Source of the DNA: Candidatus Liptonbacteria bacterium
GTDB taxonomy: Bacteria > Patescibacteriota > Minisyncoccia > UBA6257 > 2-01-FULL-56-20
Assembly (NCBI GenBank): GCA_016212635.1
Contig: JACRFR010000030.1
Coordinates: 1-16,032, forward strand
DNA length: 16,032 bases
Direction of reading: 5' to 3'
Position 1 is the stretch's first letter. Each line of letters begins with the position of its first letter. Shown one piece after another: positions 1-7,501 of this stretch. A program made the position numbers and the translations under genes. Under the pieces are notes generated by a model that saw only the letters and a list, made by a program, of their open reading frames with translations, ran no database searches and was not told the origin of the DNA.

Positions 1-1
1 G

Positions 2-121
2 CGAGCCCGAAACCATCGGCTGACACTCGGTCTTTCCGAAACGCGTTTCCTGTTCGAGAAAATTCAGGCGGCGTGTGTCCGCGCCGCCGAAGGTCGATAT
101 TTCCACGCATCACCAGTATGA
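2..121 (+). CDS. possible C-terminal end of a partial gene
   Basis: The frame starting at base 2 is open from the window edge to a TGA at 119-121 and would give 39 C-terminal residues with a protein-like composition, including LSETRFLFEKIQAACVRAAE. A perfect 8-bp inverted repeat begins 12 nt after the stop, which fits a gene end. Frame 1 is also open, to 154-156, but gives an arginine-rich, less protein-like sequence and ends inside the hairpin, so I prefer this frame. I do not recognise a family. The call is weak because only the tail is visible. Confidence 0.3.
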   Translation, partial: RARNHRLTLGLSETRFLFEKIQAACVRAAEGRYFHASPV

Positions 122-132
122 AAAAGTGCAGG

Positions 133-165
133 CGGGTCAGCGCCAATGCACATTGACCTGACCCG
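133..165. terminator. hairpin after the partial gene
   Basis: CGGGTCAG at 133-140 is exactly complementary to CTGACCCG at 158-165. The 17-nt loop itself contains a short CAATG/CATTG pair. No T run follows on the plus strand, only a GTTGTTGTTG stretch, so this is a weak intrinsic terminator or possibly an operator for the gene starting at 207. Confidence 0.35.
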
Positions 166-171
166 GGGGAG

Positions 172-200
172 TTGTTGTTGTATTGTGTCATTGCTATCAT
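172..200 (+). promoter_or_regulatory. promoter of the gene at 207
   Basis: TTGTTG (172-177), a 17-nt spacer and TATCAT (195-200). The -10 ends 6 nt before the ATG at 207, so transcription should start at or next to the start codon. No ribosome-binding site is present, which suggests a leaderless mRNA. Confidence 0.5.
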
Positions 201-206
201 ATTCTC

Positions 207-1112
207 ATGCCAGAGATAAGAAGAACTCTGGAGAACTTGGCTCGCCGCGCGACCGGTCACGGCTCGGAGGTAAATTTTGAGACGGATGTCCGGTCGCTAA
301 TGGAGAAAGGCGCGTCCCTGGAGAATGCCCAGCGAGAAGTTTTAAGAAGTGCCCTGGCTGATCTCCAGACAGAGCTCGCAGGCGGACGATACCTGGATCA
401 CTTAAAATCACCCGCCTATCGCCGGTTCCAAGGGGCTGTCCAGAGTTTGTTCGGCAAGCACGGCATGGACCAACTGGCTGGCTTCCGACAGTGGGCCGGT
501 AACCCGAGCGTCTTCCGAACACCAAGAGTCGCGTCTCCTAATTTGCCGGAGGCCACCCGTCATTTCCACGACTTAAAACTGGGCCGGATGCCCGGCCATT
601 TTATCTTGAGTGATTTCGCGGCGGAACGGGAAGTGTTCAACGCGCTCGCAGCGCGCCTGGCTCGAGATCCGGGACTTGCGGCGGCCACCGATCTGCGCGC
701 TTTGGACCCCGAGATCAAGGCCGATATTGGACGCCTGCTGTTGGCCCGCGAGGCCCTGCGGCGACATGAAGAGCGGTTTAAAGCGGATGTGCGCCACGAG
801 CAAGCTTTGGATAATCTTAAGCGCGCCGGCAAAGAAACCGCCGCTCAAATGTGGGCAGCGGTGCCGCAGTATTTCCGAGATGTTGAGATGGCTCTCCACG
901 GCAACCCCAAGTGGACCAAGCGCGGGGGTAAGTGGGAAAAAGCGACCACATCGTATTTGTGGCGTTTGACTAAATTTACCGGTGTTACTGTGAAATTTTT
1001 AGCCAAAGAATCCTGGGCGGTGTTGCGGTCCACTCCCGAACTGGCCGCAGAACTCGCCGCCTTGGGGCGCATGGGCGTAACATACACCCGCACCCGCGAG
1101 CGCACATTTTAA
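207..1112 (+). CDS. hypothetical protein, 301 aa
   Basis: I do not recognise this protein. The start is taken at ATG 207 rather than the in-frame TTG at 183, because a -10 box lies 6 nt upstream of 207 and position 183 would lie inside that promoter. The product is mostly helical and charged, with no clear transmembrane segment or signal peptide and no catalytic motif that I can see. Residues 1-100 look like paired amphipathic helices, the middle is rich in Ala/Leu/Arg, and the end (about residue 230 on) is basic with aromatics (PKWTKRGGKWEKATTSYLWR). An 8-nt gap separates it from the next gene, so the two are probably one transcription unit. Intact reading frame and ordinary codon use support a real gene; the function is open. 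Confidence 0.75.
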   Translation: MPEIRRTLENLARRATGHGSEVNFETDVRSLMEKGASLENAQREVLRSALADLQTELAGGRYLDHLKSPAYRRFQGAVQSLFGKHGMDQLAGFRQWAGNPSVFRTPRVASPNLPEATRHFHDLKLGRMPGHFILSDFAAEREVFNALAARLARDPGLAAATDLRALDPEIKADIGRLLLAREALRRHEERFKADVRHEQALDNLKRAGKETAAQMWAAVPQYFRDVEMALHGNPKWTKRGGKWEKATTSYLWRLTKFTGVTVKFLAKESWAVLRSTPELAAELAALGRMGVTYTRTRERTF

Positions 1113-1120
1113 TACCGAAC

Positions 1121-1519
1121 ATGAACCAAGAAACACTGCTAATTCTAATCCAGAAGTCATTTCTGCCGGAACCCCAGAAACAAGAGCTGGAGAGTTGGTT
1201 AAATTCTGGCGCTTCCGAAGAACAAATTCTGGCCAAGCTAGATGATTATCTGGCGGCCGAAACGGAACGGCGCGGAGAGTCCTACCAGCAAGCGGCAGCG
1301 GAACTGGACCAGGAGTACGCGCGAACCGACCAAGATTATGCGGCGGCCAAGAACGAGCTGGAAGAAAATTTGACTCGGCGCTTATCCGAAATTCCGGTCA
1401 GCGACGCGGTCGCAAAAGATGTGGCCTGGCAAGAATATTACGACCAGCTGGAAAAATTGCAGATTGAGCGGGAAAAAAAAGTGAAGGCGATTGTTCTGCA
1501 ACAAACACTTTCGCCTTAG
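1121..1519 (+). CDS. hypothetical coiled-coil protein, 132 aa
   Basis: A short, highly charged protein dominated by Glu, Gln, Ala and Lys. Residues from about 35 to 125 have the heptad-like spacing of a coiled coil (AAELDQEYARTDQDYAAAKN and onward). There is no signal peptide, membrane segment or cysteine. The ATG lies 8 nt after the stop of the 301-aa gene, without a Shine-Dalgarno sequence, so translation is probably coupled or re-initiated from the upstream gene. I recognise no family. An assembly, chaperone-like or adaptor role for the preceding protein would be a guess. The gene is followed by a REP-like palindrome that separates it from the convergent methyltransferase-like gene. Confidence 0.7.
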   Translation: MNQETLLILIQKSFLPEPQKQELESWLNSGASEEQILAKLDDYLAAETERRGESYQQAAAELDQEYARTDQDYAAAKNELEENLTRRLSEIPVSDAVAKDVAWQEYYDQLEKLQIEREKKVKAIVLQQTLSP

Positions 1520-1570
1520 CCCATTTTAGCTGGACCTACGCGTTTGAGCACATCCCAATTTTTTCCTCTC

Positions 1571-1663
1571 GGTCGTTCCCGCGGAGGCGGGAATCCAGAA
1601 TTTTCGGGCCTGGATCCCGGCTTCCGGTATCGAGTACAGGATAAACTGCGGCCGGGATGACAG
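1571..1663. repeat. REP-like composite palindrome
   Basis: Nested inverted repeats between two convergent genes: TTCCCGC-GGAG-GCGGGAA (1576-1593, perfect 7-bp stem), TCCAG (1594-1598) with CTGGA (1610-1614), and TCCCGG (1615-1620) with CCGGGA (1652-1657). The outer ends, GTCGTTCCCG and CGGGATGAC, are near-complementary. The wording TTCCCGC...GCGGGAATCCAG...TGGATCCCGG...CGGGATGACA is that of a dispersed extragenic palindrome seen in many bacterial genomes. It probably serves as a bidirectional terminator here, though no T tract is present. Confidence 0.75.
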
Positions 1664-1691
1664 ATAAACACGGAGTTTCGTAATTCATAGC

Positions 1692-3161
1692 TTACACGAT
1701 TCGCCACAGACCCCGCGGATAGCGCAGGAAGTGAACGCCGAATTGGCTCTTGAAGCGGCTGAAGCCCTGCCACTCCCGGGGCTCGCCCGGCACCCAGAAC
1801 AAGCCAAAGTTCAGGAAGCGCAAGCCGCGTTTAATGCTCGCGTCGTACCAGTGATCGATCAAACCGATCCCTGCGGAGCAGGCGTTTCCTTCGGGCAGAA
1901 GGAATGCGGCCAGATGGACGGACTGGGAAATTTCCGGCAGGTCTACCACTGCCAGGCCGCCGATCACCTCCCCGGTGTCCGCTACGGTCGCTCCCCAAAT
2001 CTTAAGGTTTTCACCGAAGTAGCGCCCGCGGACCGCCAGGCGGCGAGTGATTTTTTTCTTCTGATCTTGCGGCAGGCGCGGCGCCTTTTGGAAAGCGGAA
2101 ACGAACTGCTCGGGCTCCAACCCAACTATCGGGTAACGGCGCCGCTCCAGCAGCCAGCGCCGCCGATGACGCTGGGCGTGTTCGGTCCAGCGTTGCCAGT
2201 AATCCTGATCGGCGCTTAGCTCTGCGAAGCCGCCCAGCCGTTCCGAGAGCGGACCGTGGAGCGGAAACCAGCCGCGCGGCCGATCCTTCCGGGCGAGGGG
2301 CTGCCATAAGACCGCGCGGTGGGGAGGCCCGGGCGGCAGTTCCGGTTTTTCATCGCCGACATACTCCTCAAACCGGAACGGCCCGTGACGCCACCCGATA
2401 CTTTCCCTGGAACCGTTCTGTACGGGGTAGGTTCGAATATTGGTTTCGTTCTCGCTGGCCAAATAAGCTCCCAACTGGCGGGGGTGGACAAACCCTTGGG
2501 GCAGCGGCTCGCCGATCAGACCATTGCCGGGTGGACGGTAAAGCCCCAGGTGGTTGTGACGAAAGAGCCAGATGCGCCAAGCGGATAAGAACTTGCCCAT
2601 TAGGGCTAGCAGTTCCGCCCGCTGGTAAACATTAAAGAGCAGCCAGCCGCGCGGACTTACCGTCTGGCTGATCTGCTTCAGGAAATCTTCCTGTTCCAAA
2701 ATCGCCGCTGGGCCGGTATTAGAAAAAATGTCGACCAAGACCAAGTCGAACTTTTCCTGGAGCCGCGGGACCACGTCCCGCGCGTCGCCCAAAAGAAAAC
2801 GCAGTTTGGGGTTTTTTCGGAAAAGTCCGATCCGCTCGGCGAGGTCGGCCACGGCCGGGTCGTAGTCCACGGCAAGTATGCGGCAGGCGGGATAGCGCTG
2901 CCCCAAGATTTCCACCAGATCTCCGATGGCTAAACCTAAAAGCAACACCTTGCGGATACGGGCGTCTTTGGGGATCTGACGCAAGGCAGCGCGCCACATG
3001 TGTCGGAGATAATCCCCCGCTTGGGACAAATCTCCGGTTGTCACCTCCCAGCGTCCCAGACAGCAGATCGCCCGGAGCGGACCGCTGCGGGGCGAGGCAA
3101 TATCGATCCGCCAATAAATCCAGCGGGTCAATCGGCGCAGGTAAGCTAAAACATTGGCCAT
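1692..3161 (-). CDS. SAM-binding (spermidine-synthase-like) and GNAT/FemAB-like fusion protein
   Basis: Residues about 30-200 look like the Rossmann domain of the spermidine synthase/class I methyltransferase superfamily: motif I VLLLGLAIGD (72-81), acidic strand-2 end VDYDP (D99), LLGDARDVVP (D126) and FDLVLVDIFSNTGP (D144). The GGGxGG signature of true aminopropyltransferases is replaced by GLAIGD, so polyamine synthesis is doubtful. Residues about 340-489 resemble a GNAT/FemAB-type acyltransferase: strands around WGATVADTGEVIGGLAVVDL, then GLRFLNFGLF and GFSRFKSQFG, the latter like the FKxxFG end motif of FemABX-like proteins. No membrane segment is evident. The ATG follows the ATP-grasp stop by 16 nt with no ribosome-binding site, so it is the last gene of the ftsK unit. 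Adjacency to a peptide-type ligase suggests tailoring of a peptide or envelope amine; that is inference. Confidence 0.7.
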   Translation of the reverse strand: MANVLAYLRRLTRWIYWRIDIASPRSGPLRAICCLGRWEVTTGDLSQAGDYLRHMWRAALRQIPKDARIRKVLLLGLAIGDLVEILGQRYPACRILAVDYDPAVADLAERIGLFRKNPKLRFLLGDARDVVPRLQEKFDLVLVDIFSNTGPAAILEQEDFLKQISQTVSPRGWLLFNVYQRAELLALMGKFLSAWRIWLFRHNHLGLYRPPGNGLIGEPLPQGFVHPRQLGAYLASENETNIRTYPVQNGSRESIGWRHGPFRFEEYVGDEKPELPPGPPHRAVLWQPLARKDRPRGWFPLHGPLSERLGGFAELSADQDYWQRWTEHAQRHRRRWLLERRRYPIVGLEPEQFVSAFQKAPRLPQDQKKKITRRLAVRGRYFGENLKIWGATVADTGEVIGGLAVVDLPEISQSVHLAAFLLPEGNACSAGIGLIDHWYDASIKRGLRFLNFGLFWVPGEPREWQGFSRFKSQFGVHFLRYPRGLWRIV

Positions 3162-3177
3162 GGTTGGGGCGTGTCGA

Positions 3178-4443
3178 CTAACCGTAGTATTTGTCCATCA
3201 TGTTAAGCAGCGCGCCGGCAACGTCTTGCGGCTTGCCCCCGGACGGCTGGTGGTGAATTTCGATGCAAGGCAAGCTGTTCAGCTCCAGGATGGCGCAGTG
3301 TTGTTCCCGCCAAGATCGGCTGATGTCCTCTGTCAAGAAATCCAAACCGACCAGGCGCAGATCGAAATGTTTGGCCACTCCCAGGAACAACTCGCGATTG
3401 TCGGGATGCATCTGGTCGGTTACTTCGATCACGTCCGCTCCCAATCGAACAAAAGGGTCGCGCTGTAAATACACCCGGACGCCTGCCGAGGGCACGCTAT
3501 CCCAGGCATAACCCTGCTCCAGGAGGACCGCGTGACTCACGGCGTCGATCGTGATCCGGAAAAGAACATAGGTTTCGTCCTCGGGCGGACCACGGAATGG
3601 ATCCTCATTCTTGGCCGCGACCAGTTCGCTAATGGTTCGCCGGCCATCGCCCTGCACGGAGGGTATCTCTCGTTTGGCGCAAGCCACGAAACTGTTGTCC
3701 ACTACCGTTGCCCGATGCACGGTGAGCCCCCCCAGATATTGTTCCACAATAAATTCGGGCGCGTAGGCTACCGCGTGAGAGATCGCGCGCTGTAATGCAT
3801 CCGGAGTGCAAATATTAGTGGTTACGTGCCGAGAGAAAGACCCGCCGCGAGGCTTTACCACCAAGGGCCAGCCCAGTTCCGAACCATACCGGAGCGCGGC
3901 GCGGGCTTGAAAGAACCAAAAAGACCGCCCGCGAGCGGCAGGCCAGCCGGCTTTTTCCAGCTCGCGCTTGACCCATAACTTATCATCCACGCGCGAGGGC
4001 GGATAATGACTGGTAAACTCCGCGAGCGGCAGACTCTCAAAAACAAAGCTTCGGCGCCGACCATTCTTGGCCAGCATCCGGATATAGCGCACGTCTCCGA
4101 AACGGCTCTCCAGGACTTCAAAAACATAACCGCGCTCCGTTGCCGCTTGCAAAAGACAAGCGGTTCGGGCCGACACTATCGGCATTCGCCCGCGGTTCAC
4201 CCCGTTAGAAGTTTCATTTCTAGCGGGGCTCACCCCGGGTCTGGATTCCAGCCACTCCCGCGACCGGGGAGTGAAAAGTCGGCAAGTTATCAAGGCGCGA
4301 AGGAAAAGCTGGCTCGCGGCATATTGCCAGCGCCAGGGTAAAAAACGCCCCGACAAACTGGGCAAGCAGCGGTCGGTCAGTCCGTCTAGCCAGCTGACTA
4401 TGTGGCGGACAGAAGAGCCACCGCATTCGTCGCACCGGGTCAT
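3178..4443 (-). CDS. cyanophycin-synthetase-like ATP-grasp ligase
   Basis: ATP-grasp enzyme, expected to join a carboxylate to an amine through an acyl phosphate. Seen: DKLWVKRELEKAGWPA (154-169), the ATP-binding lysine in WPLVVKPRGGSFS (K197), hinge glutamate in FIVEQYLGG (E234), the cyanophycin-synthetase-like stretch ACAKREIPSVQGDGRRTISE (254-273), and metal ligands in VGLDFLTEDIS (D368) and AILELNSLP (E387, N389), then HHQPSGG. It resembles the ATP-grasp half of CphA but lacks the Mur-ligase half, so it is not a complete cyanophycin synthetase. An N-terminal CDEC (C4, C7) could be half a zinc site. Residues about 57-82 are encoded by palindromic repeats (4200-4273), an in-frame insertion between LFTPR and MPIVSARTACLL. 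Start ATG overlaps the upstream TGA as ATGA, implying coupling. Substrate unknown. Confidence 0.8.
   Translation of the reverse strand: MTRCDECGGSSVRHIVSWLDGLTDRCLPSLSGRFLPWRWQYAASQLFLRALITCRLFTPRSREWLESRPGVSPARNETSNGVNRGRMPIVSARTACLLQAATERGYVFEVLESRFGDVRYIRMLAKNGRRRSFVFESLPLAEFTSHYPPSRVDDKLWVKRELEKAGWPAARGRSFWFFQARAALRYGSELGWPLVVKPRGGSFSRHVTTNICTPDALQRAISHAVAYAPEFIVEQYLGGLTVHRATVVDNSFVACAKREIPSVQGDGRRTISELVAAKNEDPFRGPPEDETYVLFRITIDAVSHAVLLEQGYAWDSVPSAGVRVYLQRDPFVRLGADVIEVTDQMHPDNRELFLGVAKHFDLRLVGLDFLTEDISRSWREQHCAILELNSLPCIEIHHQPSGGKPQDVAGALLNMMDKYYG
4200..4273. repeat. two palindromes inside the ATP-grasp gene
   Basis: CCCCGTTAGAA (4200-4210) faces TTCTAGCGGGG (4218-4228) across 7 nt, 10 of 11 positions complementary. 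CACTCCC (4253-4259) faces GGGAGTG (4267-4273) across 7 nt, perfectly. Between them is CTGGATTCCAG. The second half resembles the REP-like element at 1571-1663 (TCCAG and TCCCG blocks in the same order on the opposite strand). All of it is read through in frame. Confidence 0.7.
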
Positions 4444-5141
4444 GGCTCGAGGGGCGAGGAAGTAGATGCCCTGGGAATGGTAACCGCGGGGCTCGGCAGG
4501 GCGGGAGTGGTGGTGGGCTTGGATTCCAAAAACACCTGCAGTGTTTGCCGCCGTTCGCCGCCCAAGCGGCGCCGGGCGCCAATGACAAAAGTGTTCAGGC
4601 CGGGTTCTAAAAGAACTGTCTTTTGCCAGTCGCCGCTGTCGGTCGCCGGCACCAGCTCCGCGTTAATATAAACCTGGGCGCCGGGCGAAGCATAGCCAGC
4701 CAGGGTAACACTTTCGGTGCTGGTGCTCACGGCTAGAGTGGCCGGCTGGACCACTTTTAGCTCCGGCTGCCAGGCCCAGAGCCGCAAACCAAGGTAAATC
4801 AGGACCGCTAGGAACAGAAGCGTTATCGCTACGGGCTTGGCGGAACGCGGCAGAGCAAACCGATTCTTCGGGAGCGCGTCACTGCCGCCGGAAACTTGCA
4901 CCCGACCCTCCCGCCGGAACGATTCCCAGGCCGCCTGGCCGTCAAAGTCCAGGACTTCGCCGAGCTTGATCAGGTAGCCTCGCACGTAGGGCGCCGGGGG
5001 TAATTGAGAGTTTGCCCCGCGGAGCAATGCCTCCAAATGTTTAGTGGAAATTCCGGAAACTTCCGACAGCTTGCGCAGAGGCAGGCCGCGTTCTTTCATC
5101 TTGGCCGCAAGCAGCGCGGCGATGGTTGTTTCTTCATCCAT
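4440..5141 (-). CDS. RodZ-like HTH, membrane and Ig-like domain protein
   Basis: 233 residues from ATG 5141; a longer upstream frame exists but would run far into ftsK. Residues about 5-75 form an Xre/RodZ-type helix-turn-helix (LRKLSEVSGISTKHLEALLR, then PPAPYVRGYLIKLGEVLDFD, where RodZ proteins have the P(Y/F)VRGY(L/I)K..A motif). After a basic linker comes one transmembrane helix (about 110-130, VAITLLFLAVLIYLGLRLWA). The outside part (about 140-205) is a beta-sandwich of the Big/glucodextranase-B type: SVTLAGYASPGAQVYINAEL and LLEPGLNTFVIGARR, followed by a Pro/Ser/Thr-rich tail. The layout is that of a cytoskeletal or envelope-linking RodZ homologue. It overlaps ftsK by 8 nt and the ATP-grasp gene by 4 nt, placing it firmly in a division/envelope operon. 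Whether it binds MreB cannot be seen. Confidence 0.8.
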   Translation of the reverse strand: MDEETTIAALLAAKMKERGLPLRKLSEVSGISTKHLEALLRGANSQLPPAPYVRGYLIKLGEVLDFDGQAAWESFRREGRVQVSGGSDALPKNRFALPRSAKPVAITLLFLAVLIYLGLRLWAWQPELKVVQPATLAVSTSTESVTLAGYASPGAQVYINAELVPATDSGDWQKTVLLEPGLNTFVIGARRRLGGERRQTLQVFLESKPTTTPALPSPAVTIPRASTSSPLEP

Positions 5142-7401
5142 AGCTTTCTTTTTCTTCCGGATCGATACCGGAGATCTGCCCCGCGCTCGCGGGCGGGCTG
5201 ACAAAGACCTCGCGGGGTTTGGCGCCTTCACCCGGACCGACCACGCCGCGTTCTTCCATCACGTCCAAGAGGCGGGCGGCTCGCGCATAACCTAATTTCA
5301 GGTGCCGTTGCAGGAGCGAAGCGGAAGCCTTCTGGGTCTTGGCTACCAGCTGGACGGCGGGCTCATACATTTCATCTTCCGCGTCTTCCAAATACTCGTC
5401 CAGAACCAAACCGCTCGTACCATTGTTCGCTTCTCCGTTCCCCGGCGCATCTCCATTTCCACCGAAGGCCGACCCTCCTCCGGAGAATAGGTCGATCTCT
5501 ACCTTCTCCGCGGGCGTTACGCGATTATGCTCGATCACGAAATTAGCCACGGCTTGGATCTCTTCTTCGGTGACAAAAGCCCCTTGGATGCGTTTCGGCT
5601 TGGACAGTTGGGGCGAGGTGTAAAGCAGATCACCGCCGCCCAAAAGCGTTTCCGCTCCGCCGGTATCTAAAATGGTGCGGGAGTCGATCTGGCTCGCCAC
5701 TTGGAGCGCAACCCGGTGGGTGATGTTCGCCTTGATCAGCCCGGTAATGATCTCCACGGACGGACGTTGAGTGGAAACGATCAGATGGATACCGGTCGCC
5801 CGCGCCATCTGGGCCAGGCGGATAACCGAACCCTCCACCTCCCGGCCGTAACTGGACATTAGGTCCGCTAATTCGTCGACTACGATGACAATGTAAGGTA
5901 ACGGCTCTTTGGCATTTTTCTCGTTGTAACTTTTAATGTCCCGTCGCCCGGCGGCCTCTAGCAGTTCGTAGCGGCGAGTCATCTCCTCGATCGCCCACCG
6001 GAAAACCGCGATGGCTTTCTTATTCTCGGTAATTACCGGATGCACCAGGTGAGGCAAGCCGTTGTAGACCGATAACTCTACCCGCTTAGGGTCGATCATT
6101 AAGAGCCGCAAGGTGGCGGGTCCGCAGTGGTAGAGCAGGGAGATCAAGATGGAGTGCATCAGGATCGACTTGCCGCTGCCCGTTGCCCCTGCCACCAAGA
6201 GGTGGGGCATGCGCTCCACGTCGGCGAAGATCGGTTCGCCGTTGACATCCCGGCCCAAGGCGAAAGCCAGCGACCCGGCGGCGGCAAACTCTTGATATCC
6301 CAAAAGACTGCCGAGCCGGACCAAAGCCGCGGATTTGTTGGGCACCTCGATCCCGACCAGAGATTTGCCGGGAATCGGCGCCTCCATCCGGATCGGGTGC
6401 GCGGCCAGAGCCAGCGCCAGGTCCTGCCGGAGGGCGGTGATGCGGGACAACTTGACCCCCTCCGCGGGTTTCATGGTGTAGCGCGTTACTTTCGGCCCCA
6501 CGTTGATCTCGCCCATCTCCACCGCGATGCCGAAACCCTCGAAGGTGCGGCAGATAATGTTGGCGTTAGCCCGCAGGTCACCGGTGGTTGGTTTCTCCAC
6601 GGAAGAATGCAGGAGGGACAGGGGCGGCGGGACGTAACCGGCCAAAAACTTGGCGGAGAGAATTCTGTCTTTTCCTTTTCGACTCTCCGCGGAAGATGTG
6701 CCGGACTCTGCTTCGCTCGCCTCCTCGGCGGCCGGTTTTTTTAGATCCGCCTTCTGCTCCGCCGCCGGTTCTGATCTTGCTTCGGGCGCGGCCGTTTTGG
6801 GGGAAGATGCGCCTGGCGCCTCGCTCGGTTCGGTAATAGTCAGGGTTGGAGTTTGAGGCTTGGGCTCCGGCCGTAACTTTATTCGTTTGAGCCACCCAGG
6901 CATCTTCAGCCGAACGGGCGAGTTGAACGTAACCAGCACGGAGATGACCAGGATGACCGCATTGATCACTACTGCCGCAGTGTGCCCGAAGGGCACCGCC
7001 AGAGCGGCCAAGATTCGACCCAGCCAACCGCCAGAGAGCGGCGCGAATAGCTCCACCAGCCCCAAGACCGAGAGCAGGAGCAAAGTTAAACCGAGAAAAA
7101 CCACGCTGACCAGTTGCCGCCGATCGGATAAGAGAAAAAGGAAGGCGACCGCGGACAAGCCCAGCGGCAGAAGCAGATAGCCCACTCCGAAAAGCGTACC
7201 TAAAATTTTGAAGGTCCAGGCGCCGATCGGACCCGCCTCGGCAAACCGCGCCAGAACCAAAACTATGCTCGCCCCCAGGAGCGCCACGCCCCAGATGCTG
7301 CGCTTGGTGTCGGGATGCAGGTTGACCCGGGGCTTACTCCCGCCGTTCCGCTCCCGATTTTTATCGCGCTCCCTGCCGTTCGGCTTCTTGGTTTCCGCCA
7401 T
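5134..7401 (-). CDS. ftsK: DNA translocase FtsK/SpoIIIE
   Basis: 755 residues from ATG 7401; an upstream in-frame ATG would add 19 residues, but nothing there resembles a conserved FtsK start. Four transmembrane helices (about 35-53, 66-91, 97-120, 140-159) anchor it at the septum. A Pro/Ala/Glu-rich linker (about 180-250) follows, then the alpha/beta motor: AAHPIRMEAPIPGKSLVGIE, Walker A GATGSGKS (405-412), LLMIDPKRVELSVYNGLPHL, Walker B IVIVVDELADLM (D509, E510), VSTQRPSVEIITGLIKANI and the DSRTILDTGGAETLLGGGD loop. The end (about 680-735) is the gamma winged helix that reads KOPS-type sequences (KASASLLQRHLKLGYARAAR). It pumps chromosome ends apart during division. First gene of a coupled unit with the RodZ-like, ATP-grasp and SAM/GNAT genes. 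Confidence 0.97.
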   Translation of the reverse strand: MAETKKPNGRERDKNRERNGGSKPRVNLHPDTKRSIWGVALLGASIVLVLARFAEAGPIGAWTFKILGTLFGVGYLLLPLGLSAVAFLFLLSDRRQLVSVVFLGLTLLLLSVLGLVELFAPLSGGWLGRILAALAVPFGHTAAVVINAVILVISVLVTFNSPVRLKMPGWLKRIKLRPEPKPQTPTLTITEPSEAPGASSPKTAAPEARSEPAAEQKADLKKPAAEEASEAESGTSSAESRKGKDRILSAKFLAGYVPPPLSLLHSSVEKPTTGDLRANANIICRTFEGFGIAVEMGEINVGPKVTRYTMKPAEGVKLSRITALRQDLALALAAHPIRMEAPIPGKSLVGIEVPNKSAALVRLGSLLGYQEFAAAGSLAFALGRDVNGEPIFADVERMPHLLVAGATGSGKSILMHSILISLLYHCGPATLRLLMIDPKRVELSVYNGLPHLVHPVITENKKAIAVFRWAIEEMTRRYELLEAAGRRDIKSYNEKNAKEPLPYIVIVVDELADLMSSYGREVEGSVIRLAQMARATGIHLIVSTQRPSVEIITGLIKANITHRVALQVASQIDSRTILDTGGAETLLGGGDLLYTSPQLSKPKRIQGAFVTEEEIQAVANFVIEHNRVTPAEKVEIDLFSGGGSAFGGNGDAPGNGEANNGTSGLVLDEYLEDAEDEMYEPAVQLVAKTQKASASLLQRHLKLGYARAARLLDVMEERGVVGPGEGAKPREVFVSPPASAGQISGIDPEEKESYG

Positions 7402-7486
7402 TATATGTATTGTCCTACATCGAGCGCCAAAATTCAACGCTCTCCGCGCTGCCGCCACAGGAATTCGGCCGTTTCCCCTACCCCGT

Positions 7487-7501
7487 GTCCCTGCGCGGGA
7501 C
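7487..7501 (-). terminator. small hairpin at the end of the phosphomannomutase gene
   Basis: GTCCC (7487-7491) pairs with GGGAC (7497-7501) across 5 nt, touching the stop codon of the phosphohexomutase gene. There is no T run, so it is a weak candidate. The rest of the gap to ftsK (7402-7486) shows only a poor promoter candidate. Confidence 0.25.

Noticed and set aside
1..156. Frame 1 partial reading frame ending at 154-156
   Set aside because: Arginine-rich and less protein-like than frame 2, and its stop lies inside the hairpin that fits better as a terminator after frame 2.
3178..4443. Full cyanophycin synthetase
   Set aside because: Only the ATP-grasp half is present; there is no Mur-ligase-like domain or second ATP site, and no cyanophycinase nearby.
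7400..7405. TATAAT on the minus strand at the ftsK start
   Set aside because: It overlaps the ATG itself, so transcription from it would begin inside the gene and lose the start; no later suitable start is evident. A weaker GACAAT a few bases upstream is possible but unproven.
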